Of a stretch of DNA of 64,000 nt, positions 6,550 through 17,400 are shown piece by piece. The notes under the pieces are model-generated. The model was not told the DNA's origin. It worked only from the letters and a program-made list of their open reading frames with translations, and did no database searches. Made by a program: the position numbers and the translations under genes. Positions within the stretch are counted from its first letter, which is position 1. Each line of letters starts with the position of its first letter. Location of the stretch: contig JACRCV010000051.1 of NCBI GenBank assembly GCA_016218825.1, positions 84,372 through 148,371 on the forward strand, given 5' to 3'. The stretch is from Deltaproteobacteria bacterium (lineage in GTDB: Bacteria; Myxococcota; XYA12-FULL-58-9).

Positions 6550-8844
6550 TTACTTCGAATCGGCGCAGCAGCGGAAGCCGAGCTTCGCTTGACGGCCGCT
6601 CGCGGCCTCGTTGGCGCGCGCCGCGCACCGGCCCATGAACGCGCCCTGATCGGCGGCGCCGCCCTTGACCACCCGGTCCGGGACGTCTTTGGCGAACTGG
6701 CTCGCGGTCCACTCGGCGACGTTGCCGGTCATGTCGACCACGCCGAAGCCGCTGCGGCAGCGGGGATAGACGCCGCCCTCGACCAGGCGCCGGTCCTCGC
6801 CGACGCCCTCGCTGATGTTGCAGAACGCGGCGTCGAACTTGTTGCCGAACGGGAAGGTGCTGCCGGACGGCCCCTTGCACGCCTTCTCCCACTCGGCCTC
6901 GGTGCACAACCGCTTGCCGGCCTTCTGGCAGGCCTTCTTGGCGTTCGCCCAGCTGACGTTGCCGAGCGGCGCGCGCCCCTTCTGGTTCGGGAACTCGTAG
7001 ACGTCGATGCAGAACGCGTCGACGTCGCGCCTGACCGCGGCGAGCTCGCCGAAGCCGCGCATCGGATCGGAGGGGCGCGTCCCCATCTCGAAGCTCCCGG
7101 CCTCGACCGCCGTCATGCCCGGCGGACATTGAGGTGCGGCCGCGGGCGCGGCGGGCGGCGGTGGCGTCACCATCGCGCTTTGCGGCGGCGGCGGCGGGCT
7201 CTGCGGCAGCGGCGGCGGCTCAGGCGGCGTCTTGTCGGGCTCCGGCGTGTGCTCCTCGGTGTTGAGCCGGCTCTTCAGGTGATCCAAGCGGCTCTCGACG
7301 CTCGCCGGATCCGACCGACTATCGAGCCGGGCCTTGCCGCGATCCGCGGGCCGATCCGGAGCCCGGTCGGCGGGTCGCTCCGGGGGCCGCTCGACGGCCG
7401 CCGGCTTGTCGGGGAGCTTGTCTTGCGGCCGCGGCCGCCGGTCATCTGATGCCTTGGCGCGCGGCACCGAGACCGGGTGCGCGGTCCGATCCGGGATCGG
7501 CGCCGGCGCCAGGGTCTCGGGGATCGGCTTGAACTCGGGCAGCGCCGGGCGCTGGCGATAGTAGATCGCCGCCGAGACCGCGATCCCCGCGAGCAGGATG
7601 GTCGCGGCCAGCCAACCGACGAACGGTGGCTGCCGGCGCGAGCCGCGCCGCTCCTTGGGCGTCAGCGACACCGGCGGCCGCTCGTGACGTGAGCCGTCCA
7701 ACGCCGAGATCTCGCGCTGCAACGGGTCCGGAGGTCGCGCCCTCGGCGCCGCCGCTTGGGCGAGCAGACGCGGATCCGGCAGCGAGGCCGGCGTGGTCTG
7801 CCCTTCGCCGAAGTCGTCGAGCATCGGCGTCGAGGCCTCGGCGGGGGCGGGCGCGACCGGCAGCGACAGCGCCCCGGCGCTCGCCTCGGCCAACGCCTCG
7901 AACAGCTGCGCCGCGGTCTCGAAGCGGGCCGCCGGAGAGTCGGCGAGCGCCCGATACAAGGCCGCCGCCACCTTGCGCGGCAGCTCGCCCTCGACCGCCC
8001 CCCACGCCGCCGGATCGCGGCCGTAGACCACGCCGGTGACCATCTCGGCGAAGATCACGCCGATCGAGAAGATGTCGGCCCGCCGGTCCACCGGCCCTTC
8101 GGCGCGACGCGCCTCGGGGGCCAAGTACTCCATGTTCGCGGCCTTGATCTGCAGCGCCAAGAACGGCTTGCGCGGCAGCCCGCGAAAATGCGGCAGCGCC
8201 GTGATCTTCAGCACGTCCGGCAACACCATCACGTTGCTCGGCCGCAAGGCCCCGTGGCCGCCGATCTTGTCGACCGCGTCGACCGCCAGCGCCATCTGAC
8301 CGATGAGCGGCAAGGTCTCGCCGAGGCTGAAGGTCTGATCCTTCTCGAGGCGCAGATCGATGATCTTGCGCAGGCTCAGCCCCTCGAGGAAGGGCATCGT
8401 GTAGTAGATGTTGCGCTCGCCGCGCCCGGCGTCATAGAGCCGCACCAGGTTCGCGTGGTGGACCTTCTTCGCGGCCTTCACCGCCTTGATGAACTGACCG
8501 CGCTCGTCCTCGGTCTGCAAGAGATTCGCGGCGATGAGCTTCACCGCGACGTCGACGTCGACCTCCTCGTCGCGCGCCCGGAACAACCAGCCGGTGGTCC
8601 CGGTGCCGACCGGCTCGGTGACCCGATAGCGCCCGACGATGACCTCGCCGGGGTTCAAGGGCGGCACGCTCTTCAGCTGCCCCGAGGTGGTCCCGACCAG
8701 GTTGCGGGAAGTCCGACGTCTGGTGGCGATGGGTTGGCCACACACCGCACACTTGCGGGAATCATCCGGTGTAAAGCTGCCGCAACGATAGCAGAGCAAC
8801 CAGCACCCCAAGACGCGTCGGACGGTCCGTCTCTCGAATAGCAC
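6550..8844 (-). CDS. Membrane-anchored pseudokinase fused to a formylglycine-generating-enzyme-like domain
   Basis: About 764 residues from a GTG at 8844 (TTG at 8811 or 8799 are alternatives; earlier starts would overlap the upstream gene). Domain order: a zinc-ribbon CYRCG...CAVCG; a Ser/Thr-kinase fold (about 65-320) that keeps the ATP-site lysine (VAVKL) and YLAPE; one membrane helix (WLAATILLAGIAVSAAIYY); a Pro/Arg/Asp-rich periplasmic linker; and a C-terminal sulfatase-modifying-factor domain (PPGMTAVEAGSFEMG, CTEAEWEKACKG, MTGNVAEW, LGFRCC). The catalytic loop reads HGALRPSN where active kinases have HRDLKPxN, and the DFG position reads LPHF. Both catalytic Asp residues are absent, so phosphotransfer is unlikely. 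The outer domain may bind or modify a partner rather than make formylglycine, as in many bacterial fusions. The upstream neighbour is AgmX-like. Confidence 0.8.
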   Translation of the reverse strand: MLFERRTVRRVLGCWLLCYRCGSFTPDDSRKCAVCGQPIATRRRTSRNLVGTTSGQLKSVPPLNPGEVIVGRYRVTEPVGTGTTGWLFRARDEEVDVDVAVKLIAANLLQTEDERGQFIKAVKAAKKVHHANLVRLYDAGRGERNIYYTMPFLEGLSLRKIIDLRLEKDQTFSLGETLPLIGQMALAVDAVDKIGGHGALRPSNVMVLPDVLKITALPHFRGLPRKPFLALQIKAANMEYLAPEARRAEGPVDRRADIFSIGVIFAEMVTGVVYGRDPAAWGAVEGELPRKVAAALYRALADSPAARFETAAQLFEALAEASAGALSLPVAPAPAEASTPMLDDFGEGQTTPASLPDPRLLAQAAAPRARPPDPLQREISALDGSRHERPPVSLTPKERRGSRRQPPFVGWLAATILLAGIAVSAAIYYRQRPALPEFKPIPETLAPAPIPDRTAHPVSVPRAKASDDRRPRPQDKLPDKPAAVERPPERPADRAPDRPADRGKARLDSRSDPASVESRLDHLKSRLNTEEHTPEPDKTPPEPPPLPQSPPPPPQSAMVTPPPPAAPAAAPQCPPGMTAVEAGSFEMGTRPSDPMRGFGELAAVRRDVDAFCIDVYEFPNQKGRAPLGNVSWANAKKACQKAGKRLCTEAEWEKACKGPSGSTFPFGNKFDAAFCNISEGVGEDRRLVEGGVYPRCRSGFGVVDMTGNVAEWTASQFAKDVPDRVVKGGAADQGAFMGRCAARANEAASGRQAKLGFRCCADSK

Positions 8845-8933
8845 CCGCCGCGAAGAGCCGCAACAAGTCCGCCGACCACCCCCCCGGCTTCGCCGCGACA
8901 GCCCAGGCCGCCCTCGGCGCCAGTTCCTTGTTT

Positions 8934-10208
8934 CTACTTGAGATTTACCGGCAACACGAAGTTGCGCACCGTCGCGCCCGCGCCCGAGGGCGGAAACTTC
9001 CAGGTGCTCATCTTCGCGGCGAAGCACGCCGGCGTCGCGGTCTTGAAGAGGTACGCCGGACCGTCGAGCTTGCCGTCCTTGACGGTGCCGTTCGGGAGCA
9101 CCGTGAAGCTGAAGATCAACGAATGCTTGCCGGCGGTGAGATCGTTGGTGCGCCGCGCCGCCTCGAGGCAGGGGCCGAGCTTCGGCACGTTCTGCTTGAT
9201 GCTCCCGAGCACGTCGCTCTGCGTCAGCTCCCTACCGCCCGGCTTGCCGGCCGGCGGCTCCGGCCCTTTGCCGGGGAGCGCCTTGCCTCTGGCCTTCGGC
9301 CGCGCCTGGCCGCCGACGAAGCTCGGCCGCTCTTGCAGCTCGGGCTCCTCCGGCGGCGGCTGCACCAAGGGCGGCGCGACGAGACCGGCATCACCGACTT
9401 GCGGCGGCGGCGGCGCCGGCGGCCCGAACCAGCCCGAGTGCCGGCTGACGACGACCACCGCGGTGAGCACCACGACCGCGCTGACCAGCGCCGAGCCCAC
9501 GCTCCCCAGCCAGAAGTGGATCGGCTTGATCCGCATCGACACCCGCCGCTGCACCTGGCCCCACGGATCCGACGGCGGAAACGCCGCAGCCGGGGGCAGC
9601 CCGGGGCTCGGCAGGCCGGAGGGCGTAAACGTCGGCAACCATTCGTTCGCTTTGGGCGGCTCTGCCATCCCCGGCTGCGGCAACGGCGGCAGCGTCGCGC
9701 CCGCAACCGACGTTCCCAGCGCCGGGCCCGACGTCCCGGCCCATTCCGGGGCCGCGGCGGACGGTGTCACGACCGGGATCGGCGGCAGCGCGCCGGCGGC
9801 CGCGGCCGGCGCCGAAGGCGAGGCGACGAGCGGTCGGGGCGGTGGCGGCGAGGCAGCGTCGTCCGTCTCTTTGGCGGCGGGCGGCGCCGGCGACGGCGGC
9901 AACGGCGGCGGCACCGTCGTGGTGTGGTCGGCCGGCGATGGAGGGGTGGCAACCGCGGCGGCGGCCGCGGGCGGCGACGGCGGCGCGACCACGGTGGGCT
10001 CGTTGTCGATGAGGCCGGTGTTGCCGCTCTCGAAGGCGGGCGCGGCTTCGGCGCCACGCGGCTCTTCGATGTGGATCAGCATGTCGGCGCAGCGCTCGCA
10101 GCCGCCGATGTGGTCCTGGAGGTCAGGACGATCGGCGAGCCCTGCCTTGCCGGCCTGGGCGAGGAGCTGCTGGACGTCTTGGCAGGTCGCCGCCATCGCT
10201 GCAGTCAC
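8934..10208 (-). CDS. AgmX/PglI-type protein with N-terminal zinc-finger and TonB-like C-terminal domain
   Basis: 424 residues from GTG 10208 (ATG 10196 is equally possible). Residues 8-45 form an anti-sigma-type zinc finger: CQDVQQLL, then HIGGCERCADML (H-x3-C-x2-C). A long Pro/Ala-rich region follows, then one membrane helix (VSAVVVLTAVVVVS, about residue 240), a second Pro-rich stretch and a C-terminal domain of about 100 residues. In that domain, LTQSDVLGSIKQNVPKLGPC, LIFSFTVLPNGTVKDGKL and CFAAKMSTWKFPPSG match the TonB-like AgmX_PglI C-terminal domain of myxobacteria. Proteins of this kind span the periplasm and are linked to gliding or energy transduction. The zinc finger suggests a link to a sigma factor or regulatory partner, but none is adjacent. 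Confidence 0.7.
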   Translation of the reverse strand: MTAAMAATCQDVQQLLAQAGKAGLADRPDLQDHIGGCERCADMLIHIEEPRGAEAAPAFESGNTGLIDNEPTVVAPPSPPAAAAAVATPPSPADHTTTVPPPLPPSPAPPAAKETDDAASPPPPRPLVASPSAPAAAAGALPPIPVVTPSAAAPEWAGTSGPALGTSVAGATLPPLPQPGMAEPPKANEWLPTFTPSGLPSPGLPPAAAFPPSDPWGQVQRRVSMRIKPIHFWLGSVGSALVSAVVVLTAVVVVSRHSGWFGPPAPPPPQVGDAGLVAPPLVQPPPEEPELQERPSFVGGQARPKARGKALPGKGPEPPAGKPGGRELTQSDVLGSIKQNVPKLGPCLEAARRTNDLTAGKHSLIFSFTVLPNGTVKDGKLDGPAYLFKTATPACFAAKMSTWKFPPSGAGATVRNFVLPVNLK

Positions 10209-10254
10209 TCTAAGATCGGCGAGGAGGCCGAGGCAAGCGAACCGCGGCGCCCGG

Positions 10255-11241
10255 TCAGCGAGGCCAGACGCTCACGACGCTGCGGTGGTCGGAGACCACG
10301 TCGACGTAGCGATAGTCGGTGACGAGCAGGTCGAGATGCACGACCTGGGTGGCGAAGCCGCCGAGGGCCGCCGTCACCACCAGATGATCGAGGAAGCTCG
10401 CGAACGGGATGTAGGTGTACTCGAGGCCGTCGTCGAGCGTCGTGGTCGTCACGGTGTAGTGCGCCGGGTCATCGAGCAGCGCGGTGAAGACGTTGGTCGC
10501 CGCGGCGTCGCCCACCCGGTCGTTGAAGTCACCGGCGATGACGACCTCGGTGCTCCCTTCGGCCACGAGCGAGTCGACGTAGGTCTTGAGCTTGACGATC
10601 GCCGAGCGTCGCCGGGCCTCGTTGTCGGCGCCCGGGCTCGCCTTGAGGTGGACGTTGATCACCACGATCCGGCGCGTGCCGCCGTCGCAGCGCCGAACGT
10701 CGAAGGTGCCCTGGAGAGGCGGGCGCGGGAACGCGTCGCTGTCGCTCTGAAACAGGGACGCGGTGCCGACGAGCGTCAGGGTCTCGGCGCGCCACAGGAA
10801 CGCGGTCTTCTGATAGCTGGTCGGCGTGTAGACGTCCGGCGACAGGACGCCGCGATACGCCGGCAGCGCGGTCACCAGGCTCGCGAAGCCCTGGACGTCG
10901 GCCACCTCCTGGATCGCGACCACGTCGACCTGCATCCGCGTCACGAGGGCCGCGGTGGCGGTCACCGTCGCGGTCGTCGCCGGAAAGTTGTGGAGGTTCC
11001 AGGTCGCGATCTCGAGCGTGTCGTTCCGACCGAGGCGCAGAGGATCGACGCTCGTGGCATCGTCCTGACAGTCGACGCCGGCCGCGTCACCGGGCGGCGC
11101 GCTCTCGTCCGCGCCGGCGCTGTCGGCGCCGTCCCCGTCGCCCGGCACCACCGCGCCCGGGTCCGGCGACCCCGGCCACGGCGCGCAGGCCTGAGCCAGA
11201 GCGAAGCCCGCGACTCTCGCGGTGAGCAAACAGCGTCGCAT
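10255..11241 (-). CDS. Secreted endonuclease/exonuclease/phosphatase-fold protein
   Basis: 328 residues. ATG 11241 is chosen because GGAGG lies 5 bases upstream; the GTG at 11247 overlaps that site. The N-terminus is a signal peptide with a possible lipobox around QACAP, followed by a Gly/Asp/Ala-rich linker. From about residue 75 the EEP fold is complete: LEIATWNLHNF, VVAIQEV (metal Glu), VVINVHLKASPG (His), VVIAGDFNDR (Asp/Asn), and SDHRSVVSVW (catalytic His). All key residues are present, so it should be an active phosphodiesterase or phosphatase outside the cytoplasm. Substrate cannot be told; secreted DNases and sphingomyelinase-like enzymes share the fold. It is separated by a 211-base divergent region from the giant Cys-rich lipoprotein. 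Confidence 0.8.
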   Translation of the reverse strand: MRRCLLTARVAGFALAQACAPWPGSPDPGAVVPGDGDGADSAGADESAPPGDAAGVDCQDDATSVDPLRLGRNDTLEIATWNLHNFPATTATVTATAALVTRMQVDVVAIQEVADVQGFASLVTALPAYRGVLSPDVYTPTSYQKTAFLWRAETLTLVGTASLFQSDSDAFPRPPLQGTFDVRRCDGGTRRIVVINVHLKASPGADNEARRRSAIVKLKTYVDSLVAEGSTEVVIAGDFNDRVGDAAATNVFTALLDDPAHYTVTTTTLDDGLEYTYIPFASFLDHLVVTAALGGFATQVVHLDLLVTDYRYVDVVSDHRSVVSVWPR

Positions 11242-11452
11242 CGCCACCTCCCGCGCCCCGCCGGCGCGACCGCGGCGATGACCTCATAGCAGGCCGATCG
11301 CCGTTCGTCATCACGAGACAGACCCGCCTGGACCTTCGGTGCGCGTGTGCTAGCCTAAGTAGGCAAAATTCGGCGAAAAACTGCGGCGGTTGGCGCGCAC
11401 GCACAAAGACGCGCCCTTTCGCTCAGTGCTGCTGGCAGCTAGAGGTGGTCAC

Positions 11453-14400
11453 ATGCGCTCGTCTCGGTCGTACGCAGCCCTCCCCCTGGCCGTGCTCGCC
11501 GTCTTCGGGATGTCCGCGTGCTCCGGCAAGGTGATCGTGAACGGTCAGTCGCCGGCGCCGACCGACCTCGCCGGCGCCGACCACGACGACACCGGCGGTC
11601 AGAGCGACCGCGACGTCGGCCCCGGTGACCAAGAAGTCGCCCCCAGTTGCACCGACGGCCGCCGGAACGGCCTCGAGACCGGGGTCGACTGCGGCGGCCC
11701 GACCTGCCAAGCGTGTGGCACCGGCGGCGGCTGCACCCTGCCCTCCGACTGCGACAGCGGCTCCTGCGATCCGGTCGCCCGGGAGTGCCTGGCCGCCACC
11801 TGCGCCGACGGCGCGATGAACGGCAGCGAGACCGGCGTCGACTGCGGCGGCTCCTGCGCGGCGCTGACCCCGGCGCAGACCTGCTTGAACGGGCAAGGAT
11901 GCGCGACCGGCGCCGACTGCACGAGCCAGGTCTGTCAAGACGACGTCTGCCGCATCGACACCTGCAACAACGGCGGCAAGGACGGCAACGAGACCGGCGT
12001 CGACTGCGGCGGCAACAGTTGCGGCCGCTGCGACCCGGGCGGCGGCTGTCAGACCAGCGCCGACTGCGCGAGCGGCGTCTGTGCCGGCCTCGTGTGCCAG
12101 ACCGCGAGCTGCGCCGACGGCGTCACGAACCAGGACGAGACCGACGTCGACTGCGGCGGCATCTGCACCGCCCGCTGCGCCACCGGCGACGGCTGCCTCA
12201 CGAACATCGACTGCGACAGCGGCCTGTGCGTGACGTTGCGCTGCCGGCCGACCGGCTGCGCCGACAACCTCCAGGACGGCACCGAGACCGGCGTCGACTG
12301 CGGCGGCTCCTGCGGGCCGTGCCCGACCGGCGACGGCTGCGCCCTGCCCTCCGACTGCGCCAGCGGCGTGTGTGCCGGCACCTGCCAGGCGCCGACGTGC
12401 GCGGACGGGGTCCACAACGACGGTGAGACCGGGGTCGACTGCGGCTTCGCGGCCTGCGCCGTCGCCTGTGGGGTGGGCGGCGGCTGCAGCAACGACTGGG
12501 ATTGCCTGACGCACTCCTGCGACCTCGCGGGAGACCGCTGCGTCGACCCGACCTGCACCGACGGGCGACACAACGGCGTCGAGACCGGCCTCGACTGCGG
12601 CGGGCCCTCGTGCGGCGCCTGTGGCACGAACGGCGGCTGCAGCCTCGGTCGCGACTGCGCGAGCGGCGTCTGCACGGGCAACACCTGCCAGGCCCCGACC
12701 TGCAGCGACGGCGTCCAGAACGGCACCGAGACCGGCGCCGACTGCGGCGGTTCCTGCGTGTCGTCCGACGCCAAGAGCTGCGCCGCGGGCGGCGGCTGCC
12801 TGCTCGTGGCGGACTGCCAGTCGGGCCTGCTGTGCATCCTCGACGTCTGCTCGCCCCCCGCCTGCGCCAACCTGGCGCTGGACGTCGCCAACGGCGAGAC
12901 CGACGTCGACTGCGGCGGCCCCTCCTGTCCCGAGTGCGTCGACGGCCAGGGCTGCGATGTCGGCACCGACTGCACGAGCCGAGTGTGCACCAGCAACACC
13001 TGCCGACCACCGTCTTGCGTCCCGGCCGACGGGGTGAAGAACGGCAACGAGAGCGGCCTCGACTGCGGCGGCGGCGGCTGTCCGCAGTGCGGCACCGGCG
13101 CGACCTGCCGCAGCGCCAGCGACTGCCAGAGCGGCGTCTGCCCGGCCGGCACCTGTCTCGCGCCTCGGTGCGTGCCGCCCGACGCGGTGCGAAACGGCAC
13201 CGAGACCGACACCGACTGCGGCGGCCCCGCGTGTCCCGAGTGCGTCGACGGCCAGGGCTGCGACGTCGGCACCGACTGCACGAGCGGCGTCTGCACCGTC
13301 CTCGTCTGCCAGGCGCCGAAGTGCACGCCGGCGGACGGGGTGAAGAACGGCACCGAGACCGACGTCGACTGCGGCGGCGCCACCTGCCCGAAGTGTGCCG
13401 CCACCAAGGTCTGCGCGGTCGCCGGCGATTGCCTGAGCGGCGTCTGCACCGGTTTCGTCTGTCAGGCGCCGGTGTGCGGCGACGGCATCACCAACGGCGC
13501 CGAGCAGTGCGACGACACCAACGCCGTCGACACCGACGACTGCCGCAACGACTGCCGCCTGCCGCTGTGCGGCGACGCGCTGGTGAGCACCCTCGCCACC
13601 GGTGCGCTCCACGAGGTCTGCGACGACGGCGTCAACGACGGCACGTACGGCACCTGCAACGGCGACTGCACCGTCGCCCCCTATTGTGGCGACGGCAGCC
13701 TCGATCCGCTCTACGAGGTGTGCGACGACGGGCCGTTGAACGGCAGCACCTACGGCGGCTGCCGCGCCAACTGCCGGCGCGCGCCCTTCTGCGGCGACGG
13801 GCGAGTAACCACCCCGCCCGAGACCTGCGACGACGGCGGCCGGTGCGACGACAACACGACGCGCTGCACGTCGGACGCGGCGTGCACGGCGATCAACGTG
13901 ACCTACACTTGCACGCCGAGAGCCGGCGACGGCTGCAACGCCTCGTGCGCGGTGGAGAGTGGCTCGTTCTGCCCGAACCCGGGGGCGCCGTGTCTGCCCA
14001 CGTGCGGCAACGGCCGCTTCGACCCCGGGGAAGCCTGCGACGACGGCGGCACCTGCGCCGTTGGCGGCGCGGCGTGCGTGGCCGGCGGGCCGGACGCGTG
14101 CTCGAGCGCGGGCGCCACGTGCGTGCCGCAGGCGGCCGACGGCTGCTCCGATACCTGCGCGGTCGAGACCGGCTTCAGCTGCCCGCGCTTCGGGCAGCCG
14201 TGCGTGTCGTTGTGCGGCAACGGGGTGCTCGACGGCACCGAGGCCTGCGACGACGGCGGCCGCTGCGACGACAACAGCACGCGTTGCCGCGTGACCACCG
14301 CGGCGATCGACTGCGCCGCGACGCCCCTGAAGAGCTGCACGACCCGCTCGAGCGACGGCTGCGGCGCCGACTGCTCGACCATCGACGTTGGCTGGGAGTG

Positions 14401-17400
14401 CCCGGTCGTCGGCCAGGCCTGTGACCCTCTGTGCGGCAACGCGCGCATCGATCCGACCCACACGTGGTGCAGCGGCGACACCGGCATGTCCTGCAGCCAG
14501 ACCTCCGAGTGCCAGGCGGCGAACCCCGCGTGGACTTGCCTCGCCGAGCAGTGCGACGACGGCACGAGCCTGAACAACGGCGCCTACGGCGGCTGCACGC
14601 CGAGCTGCCGGCTGGCGCCGCGCTGTGGCGACGGCAGCGTCGATCTCCCCGACGAGGAGTGCGACCTCGGGGCGGGGAACAACACCGGCGCCTACAGCGG
14701 CTGCCGGCCGGACTGCACCTACTCGCTGCATTGCGGCGACGGCGCGCTGACCTCCGGCGAGACCTGCGAGGACGGCGGCCTGTGCAACAACGACAGCACC
14801 GCCTGCGCCGGCGTCACCGCCGACGCGACCTGCCAAGCGGTGCCGCCCGCCAACAGCTCGTGGGAGTGCACCGGACGCGCCGGCGACGGCTGCGGCGCCG
14901 CGTGCCAGGCCGAGACCAACTACGTCTGCCGGGTGCCCGGTCAGGCGTGCACCTTGATGTCGCTGTGCGGCAACGGCGTCATCAACGGCAACGAGAGGTG
15001 CGACGACGGCAAGTCGTGCGCCGACGGCACCCGTTGCAGCCTCGACAACCAGTGCAGCACCGGCAGCTGTCAGGCCCTGGGCGGCGACGGCTGCGATCCG
15101 ACCTGCTCCACGGTCGAGCCGGGCTGGTACTGCCCGACGGTCGGCAAGGCGTGCGCGCCGCTCGCCTGCGGCGACTCGATGCAGCGCGGCTTCGAAGAGT
15201 GCGACGACGGCAACGCCACGAACAGCGACGGCTGCAGCAGCACCTGCCACCTCGAGGTGCGCTGCGGCAACGGCCGCGTCGACTCGAGCGAGCAGTGCGA
15301 CCTCGGCGGTCAGTGCAGCGGCGACGCGAGCCGCCTCTGTATCGTCGACGCCACCTGCAAGGCGGTGAACGCGGCGTGGACCTGCGCGCCGCGCACCAGC
15401 ACGAGCTGCAGCGGCGCCTGTCAGCTCTTGGCCGGCCAGACCTGCGCGCCGATGACGTGCGGCAACTCGAACTGCGAGCTCGGCGAGTGCAGCAGCTGCC
15501 CGGGCGACTGCACCGGGCTGTGTACGAGCCCGTGCGGCAACGGCTCGTGCGCCGGCGGCGAGACCTCGGCGTCCTGCGCCTCCGACTGCGGCGCGGCGAG
15601 CCAATGCCGCGCCACGGCCGGCACGAGCTGCGGCAACGGCATCCTCGAGGGCACGGAGCGGTGCGACGACTTCAATCCGACGACCGGCGACGGTTGCAGC
15701 GCGACCTGCGCCATCGAGCCGGTGCACACCTCGGGGGTCGACATCGGCAAGGGCCACGGGTGTTACGCGGTGCGGGGCGTCGCCTGCGGCACCGGCAGCG
15801 GCAACGGCAACTGTCCGTGCCAGCACACCAGCTGCGGCGACGGCGTCCGCCAGGGCGGCGAGGCTTGTGACGATGGCAAGCACTGCGGCGACCCCAACCA
15901 CACGCCGTGCCGCGCCGACGCCGATTGCGCCGGCTTCGGCGGCGGCTTCTGTGTGACGCGCGCCGGCGACGGCTGCGGGCCGTTCTGCGCCATGGAGCCG
16001 ATGTTCGAGTGCGACGGCACGCTCGGCGAGAAGAGCTTCTGCCGCCCGATCTGCGGCGACAGCAAGACCCTGGTCGCGGTAGGCGAGCTGTGCGACGACG
16101 GCAACGTCACCTCCGGCGACGGCTGCTCGTCGGCGTGCACCATCGAGCCCGGCTGGACCTGCACCGACTTCTCGACGGAGCCGGCGTCGATCGCCTTGCC
16201 GATCACCGTCCGCGACGTCCGGGGATTCAACCAGACCGGCACCGGTGACGGCTACATGCGAACCTGCACCAACATCGAGAACCTCGGCCTCATCTGCACC
16301 AACAACCCCAGCTGCAACCCCAACGGCGCCTGCAGCACGAGCCGTGGCCACCCGGATTTCGAGCAGTACGGCGGCAACCCCGAGTCGCTCGGCCTGGTGG
16401 CGAATACCCTGGGCGCCGACGGCACGCCGATCTTTGCCAGCCGCTACGGCGTCTGGGGCTACGGCTGCGGCAGCGCCAACCAGAACCCGCCGCCCCCGCC
16501 CCCGTACCCGGCGTGCGGCAACACCAACGTCGAGCTGGCGAGCAGCGCCCGGTTCTACGAGTGGTACCACGACGTCTCGGGAGCCAATCGCCGGTTCGCT
16601 ACCACGATCACGCTGAACCGCACGGGCGTCCGCAGGTACGTGTTCGACTCCGCCATCTACGCCAAGGCCGACAACGGCAACGGGCGGAGCGACGGCGGCT
16701 TCTTCCCCCTCGACCACTGTCCAGACGGCTTCCTCTGCGACGGCTACGGCCCCGGCAACGACGACGACTGCGCGACCCACGGCGGTGGCGCCTGCATCCG
16801 CGAGGGCTACGGGGTGTCCTCGCGAAATCGCAACTTCGGCTTCACGACCGAGTTCCGGGTGCTCTTCCAGTACAAAGGCGGCGAGACCTTGGACTTCAGC
16901 GGCGACGACGATCTGTGGGTATTCGTCAACGGCGTGCTGGCGCTGGACGTCGGCGGCCTCCACTCGCAGCTCAACCGCTCGTTCAGCCTCTCGAACACGC
17001 TGGACCCGGCGCTCCGGATCATTACCGACCCGCGATTCGCCATCTACGAGAACGGCATCTACGAGCTCGCCGCGTTCCACGCCGAGCGCCACACCGATCA
17101 GTCGAACTTCAAGCTCACCTTGACCGGCTTCCTCCGGATGGACAGGTCCACCTGCGGCGGCCAGTGCGGCAACGGCGTCGCCCAAGCCGGCGAGCAGTGC
17201 GACGACGGCAACGGCGTCGACACCGACAGCTGCCACAACGACTGCACGTTGAACGGCGCGAGCTCCGGCTTCTGCGGCAACCAGGCGCTCGACGCCGGCG
17301 AGCAGTGCGACGACGGCAACGCCGTCGACACCGACTCCTGCGCCGGCTGCCAGAACGCCCGCTGCGGCGACGGCTACACCCAACCCATCCTCGGCGAGGT

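Noticed and set aside
4657..7449. A 930-codon open frame on the plus strand
   Set aside because: It lies antisense to the membrane protein and the FGE domain of the pseudokinase, whose frames show clear motifs. The Arg/Pro/Glu/His-rich translation has no domain and is an effect of high GC.
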